A stretch of 61,896 nt of DNA from Gammaproteobacteria bacterium (GCA_021773565.1 JAJFJZ010000014.1:1-61896), one strand, 5' to 3'; numbered from the stretch's first letter, positions 8,896-17,693 are shown. The notes: a model not told the origin generated them from the letters alone. Made by a program: numbers and translations.

Positions 8896-9375
8896 ATGTT
8901 TGATAAAAAAAAGGACGCTGAGACAACAGCTACACCGGGTGTACAGCCAACACCCGGTATAAACAGCTCGAATGCCCGCTCTGCCTCTGCTACTACAGGT
9001 GCAATGATTGGCGCATCTATTCGTATTCAGGGAGATATTAGCGGCGCAGAAAACCTGCTAATTCATGGCAAAGTGGAGGGCAAGATCAGCCTGCAAAAAA
9101 ACGATGTAACGGTAGGGCAGGCCGGACAAATAAACGCAGATATTAGCGCTAAAACTATCCGCATTGATGGTGAAGTAAATGGCGACATCAATGGTGCAGA
9201 AAAAGTAGTTATTACCAGTACGGGCAGAGTTCGGGGAAATATCGTTGCTCCGCGCATGACCCTTGAAGATGGCGCAAAGTTTAAGGGCAGTATCGATATG
9301 GACCCAGATGAGTCAGCCAAATCTGCCTCAGAAAAAACCCAAAAGCCATCACCGGTCGCTGGAGGCCATAGCTGA
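8896..9375 (+). CDS. Bactofilin
   Basis: A 159-residue polymer-forming cytoskeletal protein. The N-terminal 35 residues are disordered and Lys/Thr/Pro-rich. The central domain has the short beta-helical repeats of bactofilins (GASIRIQGDISGAENLLIHG, then VEGKI, INADISAKTIRIDGEVNG). The acidic, Ser-rich tail lacks structure. Bactofilins form filaments at the membrane and organise cell shape or polysaccharide and peptidoglycan enzymes. I chose ATG 8896, which follows CAGGAAAA; the frame is open further upstream but that part does not look coding. The divergent gene cluster ending in the lytic transglycosylase is next door, which fits a cell-wall role (inference). Confidence 0.9.
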   Translation: MFDKKKDAETTATPGVQPTPGINSSNARSASATTGAMIGASIRIQGDISGAENLLIHGKVEGKISLQKNDVTVGQAGQINADISAKTIRIDGEVNGDINGAEKVVITSTGRVRGNIVAPRMTLEDGAKFKGSIDMDPDESAKSASEKTQKPSPVAGGHS

Positions 9376-9401
9376 TCCAGCCCGATAGAGCGCAGGTAAA
9401 C

Positions 9402-10010
9402 ATGTACCAGGGCTTACAAAGTCCCTTGCTCACTATGCTGTTGAACAAGCACTTCAATTTGTCAGAGTCAACCATCACTAATGATTCCGGCAGGCGAATG
9501 AAAATTCTCGATGTTGGTCCGGCGTTCCCTGAAACCGTGCAGTTTTTTTCACAGGTATGCTGTCGCCTGTATATTGCAGATTTATTCACAGAACGTGCAG
9601 AACTTTCAGGTGCGTTGCCAGACGATGAGCCAGAAGAAGCATCATTCCCGACGCTCGAAAGTTACCCTGAGGATGAACGTTTTGATATCTGTTTGTTCTG
9701 GGATTTTCTCAATCATCTTGATATACCTGAACTGAAGGCATTTAACCTGGCTTTGCAACCATTTATACACGGTGGCACTACGGCGCACGCCTTTACCACG
9801 CAAAATTCCAGGGTGGCAACCCGGGGCCTGTCCTATGGGATAGAAGGCCATGGCAGGTTTAGCGAGCGCGAGCGCACAACGCCATCCCTGAATGTACATG
9901 TTCACGCCCTGTCAGATTTCAAAGACTACTTTCCCTGCCTGAATATAACTCGCAGCAGGTTGCTTACAGATGGCCGTGTGGAAATTCTTATGAGCGCGCA
10001 TGGCAGTTAA
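9402..10010 (+). CDS. Conserved hypothetical, possible Rossmann/methyltransferase-like fold
   Basis: A 202-residue cytoplasmic protein with no signal peptide. MKILDVGPAFPETVQFF resembles SAM-binding motif I of class I methyltransferases, CRLYIADLF could be the acidic end of strand 2, and FDICLFWDFLNHLD resembles motif IV. The Gly-rich E/DxGxGxG pattern is incomplete (LDVGPAFPE), so catalysis is doubtful. It starts 27 bases after the bactofilin and ends 9 bases before the Nudix gene, so the three probably form one transcript. I do not recognise a named family. Confidence 0.6.
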   Translation: MYQGLQSPLLTMLLNKHFNLSESTITNDSGRRMKILDVGPAFPETVQFFSQVCCRLYIADLFTERAELSGALPDDEPEEASFPTLESYPEDERFDICLFWDFLNHLDIPELKAFNLALQPFIHGGTTAHAFTTQNSRVATRGLSYGIEGHGRFSERERTTPSLNVHVHALSDFKDYFPCLNITRSRLLTDGRVEILMSAHGS

Positions 10011-10019
10011 GCTGCACTT

Positions 10020-10511
10020 ATGAATAAGGTTCGACAGGCAGTTCGGGGCCTGCTTGTGACAGAGAAATTCAATAAAGTACTCCTGTTAAGGGTAAATAGC
10101 GCTGTAATGGGGGACAGTATTTGGATGACCCCGGGTGGTGGAATTAAAAACCTCGAAACAGAAGAACAGGCCCTGCGTCGAGAGATTTGGGAAGAAACCG
10201 GATTAGAGATCAATGGCACCTGCCCTGTTGTATTCACACGCACATTCGTCTTTCAAACGGGTACCGGTGTGTTCAGACAATTTGAGAAGTACTATCTGGT
10301 ATTCGTCGATGAGTTTAAGCCCACGATGACCAATAACCCGGAGGAACAGGAGCGCAAGATATTTCAGGAATACCATTGGTGGAGCATTGACGAGATTTCA
10401 AAATCTTCAATGACCTTTGCGCCATCCAGTCTGGGTCCAAAGCTAAAACAGTTGGAAAAAGACCTGCGAAACAGTACCGCGAACTATCCACTGGACATTT
10501 CCGAGCGCTGA
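10020..10511 (+). CDS. Nudix hydrolase
   Basis: A 163-residue Nudix protein. The Nudix box is complete: GGGIKNLETEEQALRREIWE, followed by ETGL, gives GX5EX7REUXEEXGU with the metal-binding glutamates. The pattern WMTPGGGIKNLETEEQA is common in small cytoplasmic pyrophosphohydrolases acting on nucleotide diphosphate derivatives; the substrate is not predictable. It starts 9 bases after the preceding ORF. Confidence 0.88.
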   Translation: MNKVRQAVRGLLVTEKFNKVLLLRVNSAVMGDSIWMTPGGGIKNLETEEQALRREIWEETGLEINGTCPVVFTRTFVFQTGTGVFRQFEKYYLVFVDEFKPTMTNNPEEQERKIFQEYHWWSIDEISKSSMTFAPSSLGPKLKQLEKDLRNSTANYPLDISER

Positions 10512-10584
10512 ATTTCCGCTTCATAAGTCGCCTCAGGTTTGTTTTACTCTTGTTGCACGATTGAATTGCGGAGTGTGAACTGCT

Positions 10585-11766
10585 ATGACCAAATCCAGCC
10601 TGACCAGCCCGGTCGGGACCAAAATATTACCGTACCAGATTAATATCGCAGAGGATGCTCTGGAAGACCTGCGACACCGCCTGCGGAATACTCGATGGCC
10701 AGAGGCCGAAACACCAAATAGCTGGAAACAGGGCGTACCCCTGGCCTACCTAAAAGACGTGTGCCGATACTGGCTGGAAGACTATGACTGGCGAGAGACA
10801 GAGAATCGTCTGAACAAACTGCCCCAGTACACGCTCATCATAGATGAACTGAACATCCATTTTGTGCACGTACGTAGCCCCCACAGGAACGCCCGGCCGC
10901 TAATAATGACTTATGGATGGCCGGGTTCGATTGTGGAGTTTCTGAAAGTAATTGAACCCCTGACTCAACCGGAGTTACACGGTGGCAGTGCAGAAGATGC
11001 CTTTCATCTGGTATGTCCCTGTTTACCCGGATTTGGTTTTTCCGACAAACCCCTTACCACGGGCTGGGGCGTAGGAAAGATCGCCAAAGCGTGGAACGCC
11101 ATTATGCTGAGCCTTGGTTACGATGCTTACTTTGCCCAGGGTGGTGACTGGGGGTCGGCCGTTACAACAGCGATAGGAATGCAGAATCTTGGCCAATGCA
11201 AAGGCATACACGTGAACATGCCCTCGTCTCGACCAACGGCCGAAGCCCTGGCTCATCCCGACAAGAAAGACCAGACGGCACTCGCGCGCGGCAAGTACTA
11301 CAATGATTGGGACTCGGGTTATTCAAAGCTACAGGCTACCCGGCCCCAAACACTGGGCTACGCCCTGGTAGACTCGCCCATAGGCCAAGCGGCCTGGATT
11401 TTGGAGAAATTTCAATCCTGGACAGATTGCGACGGGCATTTGGAGAATGTACTTACGCGTAATGAATTGCTGGATAATGTTATGATTTATTGGTTAACAG
11501 CAAGTGGTGCATCTTCTGGCAGATTGTACTGGGAAAGTTTCGGCACAGCATTCAGTCCAGATGCAGACGCCTTTGTAAATTTACCAACCGGATGCAGTAT
11601 TTTTCCTAAAGAAATAGTACCAACACCACGCAGCTGGGCCGAGCAGAGATATAAAAACATTGTTTACTGGAATGAGCTGGACAAGGGGGGTCACTTTGCA
11701 GCTTTTGAACAACCACAGTTATTTGTTCAGGAGATGAGAAACTGTTTCAGCCAAATGCCCCTTTAG
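10585..11766 (+). CDS. Epoxide hydrolase (EHN-type alpha/beta hydrolase)
   Basis: A 393-residue protein like microsomal-type epoxide hydrolases. The N-terminal EHN lid (about 15-120, with [12 protein letters not shown] and WLEDYDWRE) precedes an alpha/beta-hydrolase core. YGWPGS carries the oxyanion HGxP-like motif (Tyr instead of His), nucleophile Asp is in GGDWGS, and the catalytic His is in [10 protein letters not shown] near the C-terminus. These enzymes open epoxides with water via an ester on the Asp. The last 20 bases overlap the convergent thymidine kinase gene. Confidence 0.88.
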   Translation: MTKSSLTSPVGTKILPYQINIAEDALEDLRHRLRNTRWPEAETPNSWKQGVPLAYLKDVCRYWLEDYDWRETENRLNKLPQYTLIIDELNIHFVHVRSPHRNARPLIMTYGWPGSIVEFLKVIEPLTQPELHGGSAEDAFHLVCPCLPGFGFSDKPLTTGWGVGKIAKAWNAIMLSLGYDAYFAQGGDWGSAVTTAIGMQNLGQCKGIHVNMPSSRPTAEALAHPDKKDQTALARGKYYNDWDSGYSKLQATRPQTLGYALVDSPIGQAAWILEKFQSWTDCDGHLENVLTRNELLDNVMIYWLTASGASSGRLYWESFGTAFSPDADAFVNLPTGCSIFPKEIVPTPRSWAEQRYKNIVYWNELDKGGHFAAFEQPQLFVQEMRNCFSQMPL

Positions 11767-12412
11767 GAACATCAACAGAAACCTTGGCTTTTTTATCGTC
11801 TTCCTTGTCAGACGCGAGGCTAATCGTTTTTTGGGCATCATAAAATCGTGTTTTAAAATGCTTTCTGCACAATGAAACGTAAGTATCGTTGCCGCCGATG
11901 TGCACCTGCATGCCCTGAGTTACCGTATTGCCACCCTCGTCCACTCGAACAACCATCGTAGCCTTGCGACCGCAATAGCAAATCGCTTTTATTTCAGTGA
12001 CATCGTCCGCCCATGACAACAAATATTTGCTACCTTCAAAGGGTTCTCCCTGAAAATCCGTTCGTAGCCCATACGCCAGCACCGGGATGTTTAACAGGTC
12101 ACAAACTTCACCCAATTGATAAACCTGATCGCGCGTCAGAAACTGTGCCTCGTCTACAAGTACACAATGCAAACTTTGTCCTTCCAATTGCTGCCGTATT
12201 ACGTTTAACAAATTGTCTGAAGTACTAAAAGACAGTGCCGCGGCTTCCAGGCCAATGCGTGAAGTGACTTTTTCAAGCCCGTAACGATTATCAAGACTCG
12301 GCGCCAGTATGAGCGTATCCATACCGCGCTCCTGATAATTGTAGCTCGACTGCAACAGCGAAGTAGATTTGCCAGCGTTCATGGAGGAGTAATAGAAATA
12401 CAGCTTTGCCAT
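11747..12412 (-). CDS. tdk: Thymidine kinase (type II)
   Basis: A 221-residue type II thymidine kinase that phosphorylates thymidine to dTMP in salvage. Visible features are the P-loop MNAGKST (residues about 11-17), the Walker B-like VDEAQFL, the [12 protein letters not shown] segment with zinc-site cysteines, and a later Cys in SLCRKHF. The C-terminus has a charged Lys/Asp-rich tail (KEDDKKAK) beyond the usual end. The gene overlaps the epoxide hydrolase 3' end by 20 bases, convergently. Confidence 0.95.
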   Translation of the reverse strand: MAKLYFYYSSMNAGKSTSLLQSSYNYQERGMDTLILAPSLDNRYGLEKVTSRIGLEAAALSFSTSDNLLNVIRQQLEGQSLHCVLVDEAQFLTRDQVYQLGEVCDLLNIPVLAYGLRTDFQGEPFEGSKYLLSWADDVTEIKAICYCGRKATMVVRVDEGGNTVTQGMQVHIGGNDTYVSLCRKHFKTRFYDAQKTISLASDKEDDKKAKVSVDVPKGAFG

Positions 12413-12431
12413 TGGAAATCCTCAGCTCTAA

Positions 12432-12740
12432 TTATGCCGCGTCAGTAATGCGCCGGCCTGTATCGAGTCTCATGTCTTCCTGATTTTGAAACGCCATCCG
12501 GTTTAGCGGCAATCCTATGTCGGAGTCCCTTCTGATTCCTGAGCGTCTATCCTGGTAATGTTTGTAAGTGCACTGGCATCTACCAGGAGAGTTGCAATCG
12601 TCCAGTGGTAACATCGGTGCTTCTGCTGACAGGTAGCGCACACCGGACAAATTTTCAACCGCAACACAGCCACACTCCGCTTTGGAATGCACTGACACCC
12701 CATGAAAAACGTTCACCATAAAAGACCGTCCCTTGGCCAT
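12432..12740 (-). CDS. Conserved hypothetical small Cys-rich protein
   Basis: A 102-residue protein that looks real: GGAGG stands five bases before the ATG at 12740, and it lies 19 bases upstream of tdk on the same strand. Seven or so residues in the middle are distinctive: AECGCVAVENL, YLSAEAPMLPLDDC, and CQCTYKHYQDRRSGIRRDSD. The four or more cysteines and the CQC-YKHY-DRR pattern recall small uncharacterised gammaproteobacterial proteins. A metal- or nucleic-acid-binding role is possible but not shown. No signal peptide or membrane segment. Confidence 0.65.
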   Translation of the reverse strand: MAKGRSFMVNVFHGVSVHSKAECGCVAVENLSGVRYLSAEAPMLPLDDCNSPGRCQCTYKHYQDRRSGIRRDSDIGLPLNRMAFQNQEDMRLDTGRRITDAA

Positions 12741-12902
12741 ACTACCTCCACTTCTGTACTAATTTCTTGCCATGAGTCTGCACAAATTAGTTCAGGAATA
12801 ATCCCTAATCCTGTACATGCCATCGTACAATATTGCACCCAAACGGAACAGCAAATATGTTACTTTTTGCCCGTCAATCACTGGAGGCCGAGCTGAATTT
12901 CC

Positions 12903-13556
12903 ATGGAAGAACCCGTAGAAAAAAATACAGGTGCACAACACACACTGACATCCATAGAGGAACTGGAAGCAGTATACGGGACACCAGTCCCGGGAGCCCT
13001 GACCAAGGAACTTGACCATATCTCCGAACATTACGGGAAATTTATCGCCCGCTCGCCCTTTGTATTGGTTGCGACATCCGGCCCCGAAGGTCTTGACTGT
13101 TCCCCTCGTGGTGACCCACCGGGTTTTGTGAGAATAGTGGATTCCAAAACGCTGCTAATTCCGGACCGTCGTGGCAACAACCGAATTGATACGCTTCGGA
13201 ACCTGGTCAGAAATCCGGCGATTTCTTTACTATTTCTAATTCCAGGCATAGGTGAAACCATTCGCGTAACCGGTTCTGCCAGAATATTGACGAACCCCGC
13301 ATTGCTTGAGAGTTTTCAAATGCAGCAAAAACTGCCACGCAGCGTGATCGAAATTTCTGTAACCAGTGTTTATTTTCAGTGCCAGAAGGCACTTGCAAGA
13401 TCACGCCTGTGGAAATCAGAATCCCGAATCAAGCGCACAGAACTTCCCAGTACCGGAACCATGATCCAGCAGATGGTGGAAGATCAGCAAGCAGAGTTTG
13501 ATGGCAAAGCTTATGATGAGGGGTATGCCGAACATATGAAAAAAACCATCTACTAG
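12903..13556 (+). CDS. PPOX-type FMN-dependent flavoprotein (MSMEG_1061-like)
   Basis: A 217-residue member of the pyridoxamine-phosphate-oxidase-like split beta-barrel family. The blocks SPFVLVATSGPEGLDCSPRGD, PGFVRIVD, LLIPDRRGNNR, LLFLIPG and QCQKALARSRLW match the MSMEG_1061-type subfamily of FMN-binding oxidoreductases. The first 20 residues are polar and variable. The in vivo substrate is unknown. It is divergent from the small Cys-rich protein and 93 bases before the cysteine synthase. Confidence 0.85.
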   Translation: MEEPVEKNTGAQHTLTSIEELEAVYGTPVPGALTKELDHISEHYGKFIARSPFVLVATSGPEGLDCSPRGDPPGFVRIVDSKTLLIPDRRGNNRIDTLRNLVRNPAISLLFLIPGIGETIRVTGSARILTNPALLESFQMQQKLPRSVIEISVTSVYFQCQKALARSRLWKSESRIKRTELPSTGTMIQQMVEDQQAEFDGKAYDEGYAEHMKKTIY

Positions 13557-13649
13557 CTTACAGGCAACGCACATCTTCAATGCTTGAACTACTACAGCAT
13601 GAATGTGATTATTCAACTTTAACTATTCAGCTTCGAGAGGTCGCAAACT

Positions 13650-14588
13650 ATGTTGTACAACAATATTCTGGAAACCATTGGCAATACGCCAATCGTACGG
13701 CTAAACAATACCGGCCCAGACCACGTTGAGTTGTATGTCAAGGTGGAGTCATTCAACCCGATGGCATCGGTGAAGGACCGCCTGGCCTTCGCCATAATGC
13801 AGGATGCAAAAGCCACGGGTAAATTAAAACCGGGACAAACGGTAGTTGAAGCGACATCCGGCAACACCGGTATTGCACTCGCGATGGTTTGCGCAGTCAT
13901 GGGGCACCCTTTTGTTGCCACCATGGCAGAGAGTTTTTCCGTTGAACGGAGAAAACTCATGCGCGCTCTTGGCGCGAAAGTGGTTCTTACCCCTGCAGCT
14001 GAACGAGGTTCTGGCATGGTTCGCAAAGCAGAAGAATTGGCTGAAAGTAATGGCTGGTTTCTGGCAAGCCAGTTTGAAAACCCGGCCAATCCTGCATACC
14101 ACAGGCAAACTACCGGCCCGGAAATTCTTCAGGATTTCGCAGGTAGAAAACTGACGCACTGGGTTTCAGGCTGGGGCACTGGTGGCACAATCACAGGCGT
14201 AGGTGAGATGCTCAAACTGGCACGGCCAGATATTCAGGTCATCGCTGCCGAGCCAGAAAACGCCAGTCTGATGAGTGGCGGTGAATGGCAACCACACAAA
14301 ATTCAGGGCTGGACACCAGATTTTTTACCGGGTGTATTAAACACGGATATTGCTGATGAAATTATCCCGATTTCAGATTCACTCGCGATAAAAACCGCTC
14401 TTGATCTGGCTAAAACAGAAGGAATTTTTGCTGGAATCTCTTCGGGTGCAACTCTGGCGGCTGCGCTGACAATTGCCCAAACAGCTGATTCCGGAAGCGT
14501 AATTCTGGCCATGCTCCCCGATACCGGAGAGCGGTATCTGAGCACGCCACTGTTTGAAAACATCAACGAAGGGAATGACGAACTGTAG
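13650..14588 (+). CDS. cysM: Cysteine synthase (O-acetylserine sulfhydrylase), CysK/CysM family
   Basis: A 312-residue PLP enzyme that makes cysteine from O-acetylserine and sulfide (or thiosulfate) in the cytoplasm. Key parts: NTPIVRLN, the PLP Lys in MASVKDR, the substrate loop ATSGNTG, the phosphate-binding GWGTGGTITG, and SSGAT near the C-terminus. The length suits CysM/CysK; I favour CysM but the split between the two cannot be settled by eye. It is followed after 63 bases by a hypothetical gene on the same strand. Confidence 0.9.
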   Translation: MLYNNILETIGNTPIVRLNNTGPDHVELYVKVESFNPMASVKDRLAFAIMQDAKATGKLKPGQTVVEATSGNTGIALAMVCAVMGHPFVATMAESFSVERRKLMRALGAKVVLTPAAERGSGMVRKAEELAESNGWFLASQFENPANPAYHRQTTGPEILQDFAGRKLTHWVSGWGTGGTITGVGEMLKLARPDIQVIAAEPENASLMSGGEWQPHKIQGWTPDFLPGVLNTDIADEIIPISDSLAIKTALDLAKTEGIFAGISSGATLAAALTIAQTADSGSVILAMLPDTGERYLSTPLFENINEGNDEL

Positions 14589-14651
14589 AAAGGCGCAAGG
14601 CTGCTAAGCGGGTCACAGTTTAAGCAATACATACAAACTAGAATTGCGGGC

Positions 14652-15158
14652 ATGAACCAGGGCAAATTGTGCGCCTGGATAAGCGATCAGGAATTCGCCC
14701 TCGTGCCTACACAAGTTCACATTAACGAAGACAGCCAATTTACCTCCGTGCATATTGACGGTGCGGTCAGTGTAAATGAGCTGCAAACCTTGCTGAATAC
14801 CGTGCTGGAAGATGAAGCTTTTCAGGTAAACTGGCCGCAACTCGTCGACCTGCGGGGCGCCAGACTGGAGTCTGAGGGATACAACCTGCAGGTATTACTC
14901 AACAGTATTTACACGCAATATCGTCCCCGTATAAATGCTGCAATGGCTGTTATTCTGGACGGTTCAATTGATGGTGAATTATTTGCTAAAGCATATCGCT
15001 TCGTCTGTAATATCCCAAACACGGAATTATTTGACAACTATGCCCAGGCCCTGAAATGGCTCATAAACCAGGGTATCTCTACGCCGGCCTATTTACTGAA
15101 GCACCCAAATCCCGGTGCTCAACACAGCCACCAACACCCAGAAGAAAAAAGAGCCTGA
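14652..15158 (+). CDS. Conserved hypothetical, possible STAS/SpoIIAA-like fold
   Basis: A 168-residue cytoplasmic protein. The centre (VHIDGAVSVNELQTLLNTVL, WPQLVDLRGAR, INAAMAVILDG) resembles the alternating strand-helix pattern of SpoIIAA/STAS-like proteins, where a strand is followed by the VDLRGA block. There is no catalytic motif. The tail is His/Gln/Glu-rich (HSHQHPEEKRA). Its last 66 bases run antisense to the 35-codon membrane ORF described below. Function unknown. Confidence 0.65.
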   Translation: MNQGKLCAWISDQEFALVPTQVHINEDSQFTSVHIDGAVSVNELQTLLNTVLEDEAFQVNWPQLVDLRGARLESEGYNLQVLLNSIYTQYRPRINAAMAVILDGSIDGELFAKAYRFVCNIPNTELFDNYAQALKWLINQGISTPAYLLKHPNPGAQHSHQHPEEKRA

Positions 15159-15200
15159 GTACGCAATAAATCTGGAAACGGATTCCTGCTTGCTGTTCAT
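15093..15200 (-). CDS. Small hydrophobic membrane peptide (35 aa), possible SOS-controlled
   Basis: ATG at 15200 is preceded by AGGAG at nine bases' distance. The peptide has a polar N-terminus (MNSKQESVSRFIAYSG) and then one continuous hydrophobic stretch (SFFFWVLVAVLSTGIWVL) ending in Gln, as expected for a single-span inner-membrane peptide. It lies about 270 bases downstream of a LexA box on this strand, behind a structured leader. It overlaps the 3' end of the gene on the opposite strand, so its coding status must be tested; the overlap could also produce a chance ORF. TisB and DinQ are known SOS-induced hydrophobic peptides with similar arrangement, but I see no sequence identity to them. 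Confidence 0.4.
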   Translation of the reverse strand: MNSKQESVSRFIAYSGSFFFWVLVAVLSTGIWVLQ

Positions 15201-15360
15201 CAAATGTCACTCCTGCACAGATCTCTGAAACTGGATTCTGCATGTGTGACCCCCGTCACAGCAATTCAGGTTTGTTCGTTTTTGTAGTTCTGATGTATTT
15301 CCAGTTCAAAATTGTAGTACCAGAACCAATGAAAAATGAAAGAACAATGGAACCTAAAAA

Positions 15361-15381
15361 GCTAACACATTGATGTGTAGC
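15361..15381 (-). other. Hairpin in leader
   Basis: On the minus strand the segment folds as GCTACACAT and ATGTGTTAGC around a two-base loop with one bulged T. Confidence 0.5.
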
Positions 15382-15408
15382 ACTTTTTCCCAAGCGGCGA
15401 AAATGATA

Positions 15409-15428
15409 TTGAAAAGTGGGCTTTTCAA
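15409..15428 (-). other. Perfect hairpin in leader
   Basis: TTGAAAAG and CTTTTCAA form an 8-bp perfect stem with a four-base loop, 44 bases after the LexA box on the minus strand. It has no T tract, so a structural or regulatory RNA role is more likely than termination. Confidence 0.55.
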
Positions 15429-15471
15429 GGACAAACATTGTGGTTATATTAGTCAACCTCACTAGCCGGCG

Positions 15472-15487
15472 CTGTATGTATATACAG
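15472..15487. promoter_or_regulatory. LexA (SOS) box
   Basis: CTGTATGTATATACAG is CTG-N10-CAG with an AT-rich interior and differs by one base from the 16-base core of the E. coli consensus. Such boxes sit at promoters of genes repressed by LexA and induced by DNA damage. The adjacent -35 and -10 are not convincing on either strand, so direction is uncertain; only the minus side leads to an ORF with a good ribosome-binding site. Confidence 0.75.
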
Positions 15488-15666
15488 TGTAATTCTCCTC
15501 GGCAGGGCGAAAGCACGATCATGGAGCCCGGCTAGCTGAGGCCAAATTCTCCCGGCAATACCCTGACGCGCTGAGCAGCGCACAACCACTGAAAATTGCA
15601 CCTGCGCAAGCCTGCTCTTAACAAATATGGACAATAACCAATTGTTTTTAATAGAAAATATGGAGA

Positions 15667-16506
15667 TCACTCAAAAAATACGGGCGCGTGAGATTTCCAT
15701 GCATATTGCGAATCTGACACAGCAACAAAATCCGGGTTAAGTAATAAGTCCCCGGTGTTGTACAGCAGTTTTTTTCCATCTCGCGTCCAGAGCGCACCTC
15801 CAGCAGCTTCCAGCACCGCCTGGCCCGCCGCAGTATCCCATTCTGAAGTTGGTCCCAGTTTTGGGTAAATGTCTGCCCGTCCTTCTGCAAGCAGACACAG
15901 CTTTAACGAACTACCAACTGGCTTAACCTCCAATGACCCGGACGCGTCAGCAAATTGCGCTATCGCTTTTTTCAGGGCTTCGCCAACATGGCTGCGGCTG
16001 GTCAGTAATATGGCACGGTCGGGGTCAAACTTCCGCGCCTGAATATCAACCTGCGTAGCCACTGTCATCTTTATCGCCTTGCAATCTGGTACAAGCCCCG
16101 CGTAAATCACTTTTTGCACGGGCAAACCAACCACACCAAGCGTCACAGAATGATTTTCGACAAGTGCTATATTTACCGTGAACTCGTCGTTGCGTTTAAT
16201 AAATTCACGGGTTCCATCCAGCGGGTCAACCAGCCAATAACGCGCCCAGTTAACCCGCTCTTCATAAGCGGGTAGGGAAGACTCCTCGGACAGCACCGGG
16301 ATATCCGGGCTTAGTCTGGCCAAGCCATCCAGTATGGCTGCATTCGCAAGCATATCAGCATCAGTAACCGGTGAATCGTCCGATTTACTACGTATCTGGT
16401 ACTCGGAGTTATATACCTTAACGATCTCGTCAGAAGCCTTGTTTACGATAGGTATTAATGCGGCAAGCAAGCGGGAATAATCCATCAACAAAACATCGAC
16501 CTCCAT
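15667..16506 (-). CDS. cysQ: 3'(2'),5'-bisphosphate nucleotidase
   Basis: A roughly 279-residue inositol-monophosphatase-fold enzyme that converts PAP to AMP, clearing a by-product of sulfate assimilation and sulfotransferases. Motifs: SPVTDADM, SEESS, the metal-binding DPLDGTREFIKRNDEF, and TSEWDTAAGQAVLEAAGG. I chose ATG 16506 because AGG lies five bases before it; ATG 16485 is seven codons later and gives an N-terminus more like relatives, while the frame is open to 16593. It is divergent from yrfG. The combination cysQ with yrfG and hslR follows the order seen in other gammaproteobacteria. Confidence 0.92.
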   Translation of the reverse strand: MEVDVLLMDYSRLLAALIPIVNKASDEIVKVYNSEYQIRSKSDDSPVTDADMLANAAILDGLARLSPDIPVLSEESSLPAYEERVNWARYWLVDPLDGTREFIKRNDEFTVNIALVENHSVTLGVVGLPVQKVIYAGLVPDCKAIKMTVATQVDIQARKFDPDRAILLTSRSHVGEALKKAIAQFADASGSLEVKPVGSSLKLCLLAEGRADIYPKLGPTSEWDTAAGQAVLEAAGGALWTRDGKKLLYNTGDLLLNPDFVAVSDSQYAWKSHAPVFFE

Positions 16507-16572
16507 TAACCTGTGTGGAATCTGCGCACGACGATTATTAGCTGTTAAGATAACACACCTTCGAGAGCTCAA

Positions 16573-17265
16573 ATGTGTGTGCTGATGATCCACTGGCCAG
16601 GTATTGACACCGTACTACTAGACATGGATGGCACCTTGCTGGATCTGCATTACGACACCCATATGTGGATGCATATCCTGCCGCAAAGAATTGCCGCCCG
16701 TGACCAAATCTCCACTGAACACGCCAAAATTCAGTTATTCAAACCGTTCGAAAACAAAGCGCGTACCATCGAATATTACTGCATGGATTTCTGGTCCCAA
16801 CACACAAAAATGGACATCATGGACCTGCATCGCGAGTTCGCGGACCTTATACGTTTTTTACCTGGTGCAGAGGAATTTTTACACCACTTGCGCGCTTCCC
16901 CATTAACCGTGCGCCTCGTGACCAATGCACACAGGGACAACCTGGAACTAAAAAATGGTCTTACCGGGTTGGCTGATTACATTGAAGAACAGATATCTTC
17001 CCTGGATTTTCGTGAACCAAAGGAAAGCCAGCAGTTTTGGAAGGCATTAATGACTTCACACCCCTTCGATCCGAAGCGTACTTTATTAATCGATGACAAC
17101 GAAGATGTGCTCGACGCCGCTGCAAATTATGGCATCGCCCATTTGCTGTCCGTTAAAAGACCCGACAGCCGTGCCCCGGAAAAACACGGCTCCAAATACC
17201 CGGCGTTTTCCGAATACACGCAACTGCTACCCATTTCCCGTTCCGGCAATGCACAGCGCACTTAA
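16573..17265 (+). CDS. yrfG: GMP/IMP nucleotidase YrfG (HAD superfamily)
   Basis: A 230-residue HAD phosphatase: DMDGTLLDL with the nucleophile Asp near residue 17, RLVTNAHRD as motif II, KESQQFW as motif III with Lys, and LIDDNEDVLDAA as motif IV. This is the YrfG-type purine 5'-nucleotidase. A second in-frame ATG lies at 16585. The TAA stop shares a base with the ATG of hslR, so the two are translationally coupled. Confidence 0.88.
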   Translation: MCVLMIHWPGIDTVLLDMDGTLLDLHYDTHMWMHILPQRIAARDQISTEHAKIQLFKPFENKARTIEYYCMDFWSQHTKMDIMDLHREFADLIRFLPGAEEFLHHLRASPLTVRLVTNAHRDNLELKNGLTGLADYIEEQISSLDFREPKESQQFWKALMTSHPFDPKRTLLIDDNEDVLDAAANYGIAHLLSVKRPDSRAPEKHGSKYPAFSEYTQLLPISRSGNAQRT

Positions 17266-17693
17266 TGAACGCGAGTTCAGATGCGGTGATTAGGGTCCGT
17301 CTGGACAAGTGGCTATGGGCGGCACGGTTCTTTAAAACCCGGGCACAGGCAAAAAAGGCCATAATAAGCGGCAAAATCCTTGTCGACGGTGTGAGAATCA
17401 AACCTTCTCGAGAAATCACTCAAGGCGTCATTCTCAGTATTGGCAAGGCAAATCAGGTATGGGAAGTACTTGTAGAGGACCTCTCGGCACAACGAGGATC
17501 TGCCCCGGCGGCACAAAGTTTATACACAGAAACACCCGAATCCCTTGAACAAAGGGAGCTCGCCCGATTGCAGCGAAAAAGCTGGCATAACAGTCATGGT
17601 GCGCGCCCAACCTCAAGGGAGCGGCGTCAGGCGATACTGTACCGGCAGAAACTCCGCTCAGGCGCCGGGGAAAATTTTGACGGGCCCGATTGA
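17265..17693 (+). CDS. hslR: Ribosome-associated heat shock protein Hsp15
   Basis: A 142-residue S4-domain RNA-binding protein. The S4 fold is at residues about 8-70 (VRLDKWLWAARFFKTRAQAK, then GVRIKPSREI), followed by a basic C-terminal tail (RKSWHNSHGARPTSRERRQA). Hsp15 binds stalled 50S subunits carrying nascent chains after heat stress. It overlaps yrfG by one base. Confidence 0.9.
   Translation: MNASSDAVIRVRLDKWLWAARFFKTRAQAKKAIISGKILVDGVRIKPSREITQGVILSIGKANQVWEVLVEDLSAQRGSAPAAQSLYTETPESLEQRELARLQRKSWHNSHGARPTSRERRQAILYRQKLRSGAGENFDGPD

Larger units (their letters stand above)
15201..15666. other. Gene-free stretch with LexA box and hairpins
   Basis: No recognised gene lies in these 466 bases between the 35-codon ORF and cysQ. 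It holds a LexA box at 15472-15487, a perfect hairpin at 15409-15428 and another near 15361-15381. A 60-codon minus-strand frame (ATG at 15436) crosses both hairpins but has no usable ribosome-binding site. Plus-strand frames to the right of the box lack starts. Confidence 0.6.

Noticed and set aside
15256-15436. 60-codon minus-strand ORF starting ATG 15436 in the LexA-box gap
   Set aside because: No usable ribosome-binding site, and it runs through both hairpins; more likely part of a structured leader.
15541-15625. Plus-strand frame to the right of the LexA box (ending near 15620)
   Set aside because: Its amino acid composition looks reasonable but there is no start codon before the stop upstream.
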